From: Mucilaginibacter sp. L294
GTDB lineage: Bacteria > Bacteroidota > Bacteroidia > Sphingobacteriales > Sphingobacteriaceae
Direction of reading: 5' to 3'
Length of the DNA stretch: 34,508 bases
Assembly: GCF_001636615.1 (NCBI RefSeq)
Contig: NZ_LGEK01000055.1
Location: 1 to 34,508 of the forward strand
The position numbers and the translations under genes were made by a program. Shown in pieces: positions 14,965 to 21,503 of the stretch. Position 1 is the first letter of the stretch. The number at the start of each line of letters is the position of its first letter. The notes below the pieces were generated by a model. The model did no database searches and was not told the origin of the DNA. It saw only the letters and a program-made list of their open reading frames with translations.

Positions 14965-15615
14965 TCACGATCGTTTTAACAGGGAAATAGCCGCGGATTG
15001 GTCGGCGGCCGAAAATACCGAGTTACCGGCCACAAAAACATTGGCGCCAGCCTCAATAAGGCCTTTAATATTTTGCTCGCCTACGCCGCCATCTACTTCT
15101 ATATATAAATTGGGGTTAGTGTTGGCGCTCATGGCCTTTACCTCGGCAACTTTGGTATAGGTATGCTCAATAAATTTTTGGCCGCCAAAACCCGGGTTTA
15201 CTGACATAACCAAAACCAGATCCAGATCGGCAATAATATCTTTTAACATGGCCGTTGGTGTAGCCGGGTTAATGGCCACCCCCGCCCTGCAACCCAGTTG
15301 TTTTATAGCCTGTACGGTGCGGTGTAAATGCGGGCAGGCTTCATAATGCACGGTAATGCTATCGGCACCGGCTTCGGCAAAATCTTTCAGGTAGCGGTCG
15401 GGCTCTACAATCATCAAATGCACATCCAGCGGTTTGGTGGCGTGCTGTTTGGTAGCCTTAACCACCGGGAAACCAAACGAAATATTCGGTACAAACATCC
15501 CATCCATAATATCCACATGAAACCAGTCGGCTTCACTGTTATTGATCATTTCAACATCGCGCTGCAGGTTTGCAAAATCGGCAGATAATATGGAAGGTGC
15601 TATCAGGTGGTTCAT
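14965..15615 (-). CDS. rpe: Ribulose-phosphate 3-epimerase
   Basis: A 216-residue TIM-barrel enzyme that interconverts ribulose 5-phosphate and xylulose 5-phosphate in the pentose phosphate pathway. Metal ligands and catalytic acids are visible as H33 and D35 (FHVDIMDG), H66 (DVHLMI) and D175 (EVDGGV). MSVNPGFGGQKF (about 137-148) is the family's phosphate-binding loop region. Length is normal. It is transcribed alone, 200 bases upstream of serC on the same strand. In the 200 bases between them I see only two short AT-rich hairpins (14907-14926 and 14947-14963). Confidence 0.97.
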   Translation of the reverse strand: MNHLIAPSILSADFANLQRDVEMINNSEADWFHVDIMDGMFVPNISFGFPVVKATKQHATKPLDVHLMIVEPDRYLKDFAEAGADSITVHYEACPHLHRTVQAIKQLGCRAGVAINPATPTAMLKDIIADLDLVLVMSVNPGFGGQKFIEHTYTKVAEVKAMSANTNPNLYIEVDGGVGEQNIKGLIEAGANVFVAGNSVFSAADQSAAISLLKRS

Positions 15616-15789
15616 AGCGGTAAATATAGGGATATTGTTTTAAGGTTGTAAAGTGATATGCCTATATTGTGCTTAGTGTGTGGGTAAATTGGGCGGATAA
15701 ATAAAAAATTTACAAAGGTCTGTCCAATCCGTAAAAATTCAATTGTTATTGGGGTATAAAACAAAATACTTCAATAAATTAAAATTAAA

Positions 15790-16146
15790 ATGATGAACGA
15801 GTATGCATTAATTATGAGGCACCAGGACGGTACCAAAGTAGCATCGCCCGAGCAGATCCAGGTATGGATGAAACAAACCATGGACTGGATAGGCGGCATT
15901 GCAGCCCAAAACAAATTTGTAAGCGGTACAGGCCTGCCGTTTGATGAGGCCCGGGTGGTAAGCCACAACAAAGTGGTAACCAATGGGCCGTTTGGCGATA
16001 TCAAGGAAACCATCGGCGGTTTTATCATCGTAAGGGCCGAATCGGCAGATGAGGCTGCTGAATTAGCCAAAGGGTGCCCCGTACTGCAGGGAGAAGGCAA
16101 TACGGTTGAAGTAAGAAAAATAGCTAAAAACGATAACACACACTAA
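15790..16146 (+). CDS. YciI/DGPF-domain protein 1
   Basis: A 118-residue YCII-related protein of the DGPF type. The N-terminal YALIMRHQDG, the Trp-containing WMKQTMDWIGGI, VTNGPFGDIKETIGGF (the DGPF-like segment, here NGPF, about 64-79) and the strand-helix ending AESADEAAELAKGCPVLQG define the ferredoxin-like fold. No enzymatic activity is established for DGPF proteins. This gene is followed after 11 bases by a second DGPF gene and then by an ECF42-type sigma factor gene, a known genomic association in which the sigma factor probably controls the DGPF genes. Either of two adjacent ATG codons (15790, 15793) could be the start. Confidence 0.85.
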   Translation: MMNEYALIMRHQDGTKVASPEQIQVWMKQTMDWIGGIAAQNKFVSGTGLPFDEARVVSHNKVVTNGPFGDIKETIGGFIIVRAESADEAAELAKGCPVLQGEGNTVEVRKIAKNDNTH

Positions 16147-16157
16147 AAACTACTATC

Positions 16158-16502
16158 ATGAAAGATTTTTTGTTAATATTCAGGGCCGACTATACCCGTT
16201 TGGCTACCCTATCGGACGAAGAAAGACAAGCTATGACCAAACGCTATATAGATTGGATAAGCAGCATAGCAGCAAACGATAACCTTGTTGACCGCGGTAA
16301 CCGTTTAGCCCCAACCGGCAAGGTGGTTAGCGGTACGGGAGATATGGTTACCAATGGCCCCTACACCGAGGTAAAAGAGTTTATCGGGGGATATTCGATA
16401 ATCAGGGCCGGATCGTACGAAGATGCAGTAGCGCTGACGAAAAGCTCGCCGGTGTTTGAGCTGAATGGCAAGATCGAGATAAGGGAAATTAGCCCTATGT
16501 AA
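16158..16502 (+). CDS. YciI/DGPF-domain protein 2
   Basis: A 114-residue paralogue of the preceding gene product. It has the same order of elements: FLLIFRADY, a central RYIDWISSIAAND, VTNGPYTEVKEFIGGYSIIR (NGPY in place of DGPF) and a terminal SSPVFELNGKIEIRE. The two proteins are clearly related in layout but diverged in sequence, which suggests an old duplication or a heterodimer. Eleven bases separate it from the first copy, so both are probably on one transcript. A hairpin with a T-run begins 11 bases after its stop. Confidence 0.86.
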   Translation: MKDFLLIFRADYTRLATLSDEERQAMTKRYIDWISSIAANDNLVDRGNRLAPTGKVVSGTGDMVTNGPYTEVKEFIGGYSIIRAGSYEDAVALTKSSPVFELNGKIEIREISPM

Positions 16503-16513
16503 ATAATGATACG

Positions 16514-16542
16514 GCCCTGCTACAAGGCAGGGCCATTTTTAT
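16514..16542 (+). terminator. Terminator/attenuator directly before the sigma-factor start
   Basis: A perfect 8-bp stem (GGCCCTGC at 16514-16521, GCAGGGCC at 16528-16535) with a 6-base loop, followed by ATTTTTAT. The sigma-factor ATG begins at 16543, seven bases after the stem. No room is left for a separate promoter between hairpin and start, so transcription of the sigma gene must either read through or begin further upstream. Confidence 0.82.
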
Positions 16543-17769
16543 ATGCAGCAACAAGAACTTATACCACATTTATTCAGAACGGAATTTGGCCGGATAACGG
16601 CCGTACTATGCAAACTATTTGGTTTTGAGAATATAAATGTTGCCGAGGATATCACCAGCGAAACATTTTTGGCTGCTTTAGATACCTGGCCGTATAAAGG
16701 CATTCCAGAAAACCCGCAGGCCTGGTTGTATACCGTAGCCAAAAACAAAGCAAAAAACAGCCTTACACGCAAGCAGCTTTTCGATCAAAAAATAAGTCTG
16801 GCCGTACAGGCTGAATACCCAACGGAAGATGTGATGGAAATAGACCTGACCGACCGGAACATACACGATAGCCAATTGCAGATGCTGTTTGCGGTATGCC
16901 ACCCTTCCATCCCACCCGAGGCCCAAGTAGGGTTAGCATTACGCATACTGTGCGGCTTTGGCATTGACGAGATTGCCCATGCCTTTTTAAGCAATAAAGA
17001 AACCATCAATAAAAGGCTGTTCAGGGCTAAGGAGAAATTGAGGGCAGCGCGTGTTAAGATGGAGTTCCCTCCTGAAAATGAACTAAAAGCCCGCCTGCAG
17101 CCCGTACTTACCACAATTTATCTATTATTTAATGAGGGCTATTATTCGGAGACGGAAAATGAAATATTGCGTAAGGATCTGTGTGACGAGGCTATGCGGC
17201 TGTTAAAAATGCTGATCGATTACCCCCTAACTAATAAGCCTGAGGTGAACGCTTTATTTGCCCTAATGTGTTTCCAGGCATCCCGCTTCGCGGCAAGGAA
17301 GGACAAAAACGGCGAGATAGTATTGTACGAAGATCAGGAAGAAAGCCTATGGGATAAAGAACTGATCACGATAGGTGCCCTGCATTTAAATATGGCCGCG
17401 CAAGGCAGCTACCTGTCAAAATATCACCTGGAAGCCAGTATTGCTTATTGGCATACCATTAAAGCGGATACGCCCGAAAAATGGGAGAATATCCTGCATT
17501 TATACAACCATTTATTGGTCATCGAATATTCGCCGGTTGCGGCATTGAACCGAACCTATGCCCTGGCCAGGGTTAAGGGTAATGAAGCCGCTATTATCGA
17601 AGCCGAAAAACTAAACCTAACCAACAACCCCTTTTACCATACCCTGCTGGGCGAGTTATATAAAGATATCAATACATTAAAGGCCAAAGAACATTTGCTA
17701 AACGCCCTGCGCCTTGCTAAAACAGATACCGACAAAAAAACGATCTACGCGAAGTTAGAAGCTTTGTAA
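16543..17769 (+). CDS. ECF42-type RNA polymerase sigma factor with C-terminal TPR-like domain
   Basis: A 408-residue sigma-70 family protein. Sigma region 2 covers about residues 5-75 (HLFRTEFGRITAVLCKLFG, AEDITSETFLAAL, then NPQAWLYTVAKNKAKN). Region 4 covers about 105-165 (LQMLFAVCHPSIPPEAQVGL, then GFGIDEIAHAFLSNKETINK as the helix-turn-helix). The C-terminal 230 residues are helical and contain the NEGYYSE motif of DUF6596 and TPR-like repeats (SPVAALNRTYALARVKG). This architecture, together with adjacent DGPF genes, defines the ECF42 group, in which the C-terminal extension replaces a dedicated anti-sigma factor; none is found here. Regulation by the upstream hairpin is possible. Its stop lies four bases from the convergent scoB stop. 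Confidence 0.9.
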   Translation: MQQQELIPHLFRTEFGRITAVLCKLFGFENINVAEDITSETFLAALDTWPYKGIPENPQAWLYTVAKNKAKNSLTRKQLFDQKISLAVQAEYPTEDVMEIDLTDRNIHDSQLQMLFAVCHPSIPPEAQVGLALRILCGFGIDEIAHAFLSNKETINKRLFRAKEKLRAARVKMEFPPENELKARLQPVLTTIYLLFNEGYYSETENEILRKDLCDEAMRLLKMLIDYPLTNKPEVNALFALMCFQASRFAARKDKNGEIVLYEDQEESLWDKELITIGALHLNMAAQGSYLSKYHLEASIAYWHTIKADTPEKWENILHLYNHLLVIEYSPVAALNRTYALARVKGNEAAIIEAEKLNLTNNPFYHTLLGELYKDINTLKAKEHLLNALRLAKTDTDKKTIYAKLEAL

Positions 17770-17773
17770 GACA

Positions 17774-18430
17774 TTATATCACCATCTCCGGGATCTCACC
17801 TTCAATAATAAGCTTACCGGCGGTTGCAGCTTTAATTTCTTCAACCGTAACACCGGGTGCGCGTTCCAATAGTTTAAAACCACCTTCGGGCAGTACATCA
17901 AGCACGGCCAGTTCGGTTACTATTTTTTTTACGCATTTAATACCTGTTAGCGGCAACGTGCAATTGGGTAATAGCTTTGATTCGCCGGCCTTATTTACGT
18001 GCTGCATGGCCACAATAATATTTTCTGCGGATGCCACCAGGTCCATAGCGCCGCCCATGCCTTTTACCATCTTGCCCGGGATCTTCCAGTTGGCTATATC
18101 GCCGTTTTCGGATACCTCCATAGCACCCAGGATGGTGAGGTTTACTTTTTTGGCGCGGATCATCCCAAAACTCATGGCCGAATCAAACACCGCCGAGCCC
18201 GCCAATTTGGTGATGGTTTGTTTGCCGGCGTTAATGGTATCCGGGTCCTCCTCCCCTTCAAACGGGAAAGGGCCCATGCCCAGTAATCCATTTTCTGATT
18301 GCAGTATCACATCTACCTCATCGGGTATATAATTGGCTACCAGTGTAGGGATACCGATGCCCAGGTTTACGTAGTAACCGTCTTTAACTTCTTTTGCAAT
18401 TCGTTTTGCGATGCCTTCTTTGTCTAACAT
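17774..18430 (-). CDS. scoB: 3-oxoacid (succinyl-CoA:acetoacetate) CoA-transferase subunit B
   Basis: A 218-residue subunit of a family I CoA-transferase. The catalytic glutamate is E46 in SENGLLG. NLGIGIPTLVANYIP (about 22-36) and GGAMDLV (about 127-133) are family blocks. It probably transfers CoA from succinyl-CoA to acetoacetate or a related 3-oxoacid; substrate preference (ScoAB against AtoDA or PcaIJ) cannot be fixed from sequence, but SENGLLGMGPFP fits the Sco type. The subunit A gene is four bases upstream, so the two are co-transcribed and probably translationally coupled. Start ATG at 18430. Confidence 0.93.
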   Translation of the reverse strand: MLDKEGIAKRIAKEVKDGYYVNLGIGIPTLVANYIPDEVDVILQSENGLLGMGPFPFEGEEDPDTINAGKQTITKLAGSAVFDSAMSFGMIRAKKVNLTILGAMEVSENGDIANWKIPGKMVKGMGGAMDLVASAENIIVAMQHVNKAGESKLLPNCTLPLTGIKCVKKIVTELAVLDVLPEGGFKLLERAPGVTVEEIKAATAGKLIIEGEIPEMVI

Positions 18431-18434
18431 AAAT

Positions 18435-19133
18435 TTAGTTTTTCTTCCTAACCGTACGCTGTTCTATCCTTTTCTCATAATTCTCTCCCTGGAAAATACG
18501 GTGCACATAAATGCCGGGGGTGTGAATATTATCCGGGTCGAGTTCGCCGGGCTCAACAAGTTCTTCTACCTCGGCAATGGTAACCTTACCGGCCATGGCC
18601 ATAACCGGGTTAAAATTGCGGGCAGTTGAGCGGTACACCAGGTTACCCAGCCTATCCCCCTTCCAGGCTTTTACAATGGCGAAATCGGCATCAAAAGCCA
18701 TCTCCATCAGGTAGTCTTTGCCGTTAAAATTACGTACCTCTTTGCCAATGGCTACCTCGGTACCTATACCTGCGGGGGTAAAAATGGCGGGCATACCATA
18801 ACCTGCGGCCATGCAGCGGGTAGCCAATGTTCCCTGAGGGATCAGTTCCACCTCCAGTTCGCCGCTAAGCAGCTGGCGTTCAAACTCGGCATTTTCGCCT
18901 ACATATGAGGATATCATTTTTTTAACCTGGTGCTGGTGCAATAATAATCCGATACCAAAATCGTCGACACCGGCATTGTTGGAGATACAGGTAAGGTCCT
19001 TCACCCCTTTTTTAACAAGCGCAAGAATGGTTTTTTCGGGCAGGCCGCACATGCCGAAACCGCCCAGCATAAGGGTCATGCCGTCTTCTATATCGCGTAT
19101 GGCCTCGTCGGCGCCGCTCACAACTTTATTCAT
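18435..19133 (-). CDS. scoA: 3-oxoacid (succinyl-CoA:acetoacetate) CoA-transferase subunit A
   Basis: A 232-residue subunit A with the CoA-transferase signature GGFGMCGLPE at 24-33 and the conserved ISNNAGVDDFGIGLLL (about 55-70), and GTLATRCMAAGYGMPAIFTP (about 108-127). With subunit B it forms the active enzyme of ketone-body and short-chain acyl-CoA metabolism. It is the first gene of a two-gene operon. No perfect Bacteroidota promoter was found in the 192 bases shared with the divergent gene at 19326. Confidence 0.93.
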   Translation of the reverse strand: MNKVVSGADEAIRDIEDGMTLMLGGFGMCGLPEKTILALVKKGVKDLTCISNNAGVDDFGIGLLLHQHQVKKMISSYVGENAEFERQLLSGELEVELIPQGTLATRCMAAGYGMPAIFTPAGIGTEVAIGKEVRNFNGKDYLMEMAFDADFAIVKAWKGDRLGNLVYRSTARNFNPVMAMAGKVTIAEVEELVEPGELDPDNIHTPGIYVHRIFQGENYEKRIEQRTVRKKN

Positions 19134-19325
19134 GTTTTATAATTGGTTGCGGTAAAATTAGGCATTTTGACTGAGCCCTGCCAGTAAATTTACTATGCAA
19201 GCATAATATTTTTTCCGGTGTGTAATTAATCGTAATTGTTGTATGTTTTCATTAACTTTAAATTAAAAAATACAAACAATTAATAAATTCAAACCTTTAT
19301 TATAGTACATCAATCTATAAACATC

Positions 19326-19871
19326 ATGACAGCATACAACGATAATGAAGAAGAAGCAAAACCCAATGCTCACCGTGTAGAGGACGATAGCAACCTAGAA
19401 GAAAAAGACCTGCGCCGAACCGCATTTATGTTTGGCAGCGAAGAAAAAACCGGTAATGAACCCGGTATGGAGGGTAACCCTGCAGGCGGACAACGTTTTG
19501 GCGAGAACAGCAACACCCCATCCGGCGATGATAAGAACAATCCATCGCAAAACGCGGGCGATAACAATGGGTACTTCAAGCGTACCGAACCATCCGACGA
19601 ACACCCGGAATACAACAATTTTAAAGACCCGATCCAGTTAGGTCAGTCGAACTTTACCGAATCATCTGGTGCTGCACCTACGGGGCAATCTGACACGGAG
19701 AACACCGCGCCTGCAAAAGAGGGTTCGGATGAAAAAAAAGATAATAACGATACGGATAACAACCGGAACGAATCGCAGCAAAGCTACCAGGAAGGCACTG
19801 CCGATGGTAATGATAATGTGAACATCCCCGGCCCAAATGAAGTACCTGATCAGCAGAAGGTTGGGGAGTAG
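19326..19871 (+). CDS. Acidic, intrinsically disordered protein of unknown function
   Basis: A 181-residue protein made almost wholly of Asp, Glu, Asn, Gly, Ser, Gln, Lys and Pro. It has very few hydrophobic residues, no signal peptide, no Cys and no Trp. Short Asn/Asp-rich runs such as KKDNNDTDNNRNESQQ occur in the C-terminal half. Such a composition points to a soluble disordered protein, as in hydrophilin-like stress proteins, but no family is recognised. The frame is kept open over its whole length and the start follows a long AT-rich leader, both of which favour a real gene. It is divergent from scoAB and followed by repeat DNA. Confidence 0.68.
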   Translation: MTAYNDNEEEAKPNAHRVEDDSNLEEKDLRRTAFMFGSEEKTGNEPGMEGNPAGGQRFGENSNTPSGDDKNNPSQNAGDNNGYFKRTEPSDEHPEYNNFKDPIQLGQSNFTESSGAAPTGQSDTENTAPAKEGSDEKKDNNDTDNNRNESQQSYQEGTADGNDNVNIPGPNEVPDQQKVGE

Positions 19872-19886
19872 ATAATCCTTTAAGAA

Positions 19887-20188
19887 TGTCATTTCGAACG
19901 AGGAATGAGGAGGAATCTTTTACAACAGAGATGCGGCTTTGCATGTTCGGATGCCAAGTGTAAAAGATTTCTCCTCACCCCCTTTCATAGGCTGCCCCTG
20001 TTCGTTCGAAATGATATGGTAAGCATAGTTCGCGAATAGATCCTTCGCTATCGCTCAGGATGACAAATCAAATAATTCCGCATGTCATTTCGAACGAGGT
20101 ACGAGGAGAAATCTTGTTACTACCTGCTTGTAGGCTATAGGCTTGTTTGAACAGGATTTCTCGTCGCTACGCTTCCCTCGAAATGACA
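19887..20188. repeat. Composite palindromic repeats (TCATTTCGAACGAGG family)
   Basis: Three parts. A: arms TGTCATTTCGAACGAGG and GTTCGTTCGAAATGATA with inner stem CTTTTACA / TGTAAAAG (about 19887-20017). B: ATCCTTCGC...GCTCAGGATGACA (about 20040-20064). C: TGTCATTTCGAACGAGG...CCCTCGAAATGACA with inner AGGAGAAATC/GGATTTCTC (about 20093-20188). Part C ends 17 bases from the stop of the SGNH gene and may end its transcript. The family differs from the TCATTGCGAG repeats near 11500-12600. Confidence 0.82.
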
Positions 20189-20204
20189 TGGTGGTAAGAA
20201 GAAA

Positions 20205-21272
20205 CTACCACTTAAACCTCTTCTCAATATACGCTATCAGGTCATCGGCCATGGCCTGCTGCTCTTGTGCGCTTGGATGGCCAGGTGTGTTTTTATAAGC
20301 GAAAAAGTGGGTATAGATATTCTTATCCTTTAAACCGGCCACAGCTTTTTCAATATACCCTGGCCATGGCGAACCTTCCCTGGTGGCATCCATTGCGCCC
20401 AGCGCACAAATAATTTTTGCTTTTGGATACTTACCCCTAACCGAGGTGATGAATTTCTGATACGCTTTAATAATAACTTCCGCTGTTGGCGGTGTGGTAC
20501 CAAAAAGCCTTTTAAATTCCGGGTAATCTTTGTTTTTGGTGAGCCAGGAATCGTTCTGGCCAAGGTTAACGATCACCAGTTCTGGTGTGTACTTTTTAAA
20601 ATCCCATTTGGCGGTCGAGTCGTGCGCGTTTACACGGTCGTAAATATCGGGCGTGGTGTAGTTAAACCAGCTGATTAAAAAGCCTATCCCACTTTTTGAT
20701 ATAGAGTGATAATAAGCATTAAAATGGCGCGCGGTTATATTGGCATAGCTTTTATAACCGTTCTCAAACTCGGCTGTGCCCCTGTCCTTACCCTCAAGAT
20801 CTTCAATGGCATAACCACAGGTAATAGAATTACCGTAGAACTCCATTTTATGCGCGAAGTTTGGCGGTGGTAGTATCTTGCCATCCAAATTAAAGCTGTA
20901 AAACCATAGCGTACCCATATCATATTCGGTACGTTTAAACAGCTCCAAACGGTGCTTGCCTTTTGGCAGGCCGGTTACCAGTGTATATTCGGTTGGGTTT
21001 TGGGCGGGTTGGATGGTGGTATTGGTTACCTTGCCATCAACCACAACGGTTACCCTGTCCGTTCCGGTATTATCCTTTAATGTGGCTTTAGCAGCCGTAC
21101 CTTCAAAGTTTATCAATACGGATGATGCCGTCCAGGTGAGCTGCGCCGAGCTGTCGGTAAGCGCAATACGGCCCATAAATTTGATGTTTTGGTTGTCGAA
21201 ATTAATAATGGTTTGCGCCCGGCTGTCGAGGACGATAAATGCTAAGAACAGGAAAAATGCAAAACGTTTCAT
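20205..21272 (-). CDS. Secreted SGNH/GDSL esterase, CE2-like carbohydrate esterase
   Basis: A 355-residue protein with a signal peptide (cleavage near DSRAQ, residue 20). An N-terminal jelly-roll-like domain (about 25-135) precedes an SGNH hydrolase domain (about 140-355), the layout of family CE2 acetyl-esterases. The catalytic serine is S149 in FYGNSITCGYA. The oxyanion Asn is N240 in NLGQNDSW, and the catalytic His is H332 in TPGHPS. CE2 enzymes work with a Ser-His dyad and remove acetyl groups from xylan or glucomannan; polysaccharide deacetylation outside the cytoplasm is the likely role. No SusCD or glycoside hydrolase genes lie nearby. The gene is bracketed by two similar composite repeats. 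Start ATG at 21272. Confidence 0.85.
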   Translation of the reverse strand: MKRFAFFLFLAFIVLDSRAQTIINFDNQNIKFMGRIALTDSSAQLTWTASSVLINFEGTAAKATLKDNTGTDRVTVVVDGKVTNTTIQPAQNPTEYTLVTGLPKGKHRLELFKRTEYDMGTLWFYSFNLDGKILPPPNFAHKMEFYGNSITCGYAIEDLEGKDRGTAEFENGYKSYANITARHFNAYYHSISKSGIGFLISWFNYTTPDIYDRVNAHDSTAKWDFKKYTPELVIVNLGQNDSWLTKNKDYPEFKRLFGTTPPTAEVIIKAYQKFITSVRGKYPKAKIICALGAMDATREGSPWPGYIEKAVAGLKDKNIYTHFFAYKNTPGHPSAQEQQAMADDLIAYIEKRFKW

Positions 21273-21357
21273 TGGTTAATAAATATAATCTATTTTAAAT
21301 ATATACTGCCTTTTCTCTGCTCTGAAGCTACCGCAAGCGTCCCGCTTGTGGTTTAGG

Positions 21358-21480
21358 ATAGGATGCAAAGTGTAAAAGATTTCTCCTCACCCTTTTCACA
21401 GCCCAGATCCTGTTCGTTCGAAATGACAGGGCGGCAAACACAGTCCGCTAACAGATCCTTCGCTCACGCTCAGGATGATA
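21358..21480. repeat. Second copy of the composite repeat, upstream of the SGNH gene
   Basis: The stretch from GGATGCAAAGTGTAAAAG to CGCTCACGCTCAGGATGA runs parallel to 19949-20064 on the other side of the SGNH gene: both contain AGTGTAAAAGATTTCTCC, then CTGTTCGTTCGAAATGA, then AGATCCTTCGCT and GCTCAGGATGA in the same order and orientation. The left half of part A is absent here. Confidence 0.78.
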
Positions 21481-21503
21481 ATTCTAAAATATAACTTCCG
21501 TAT

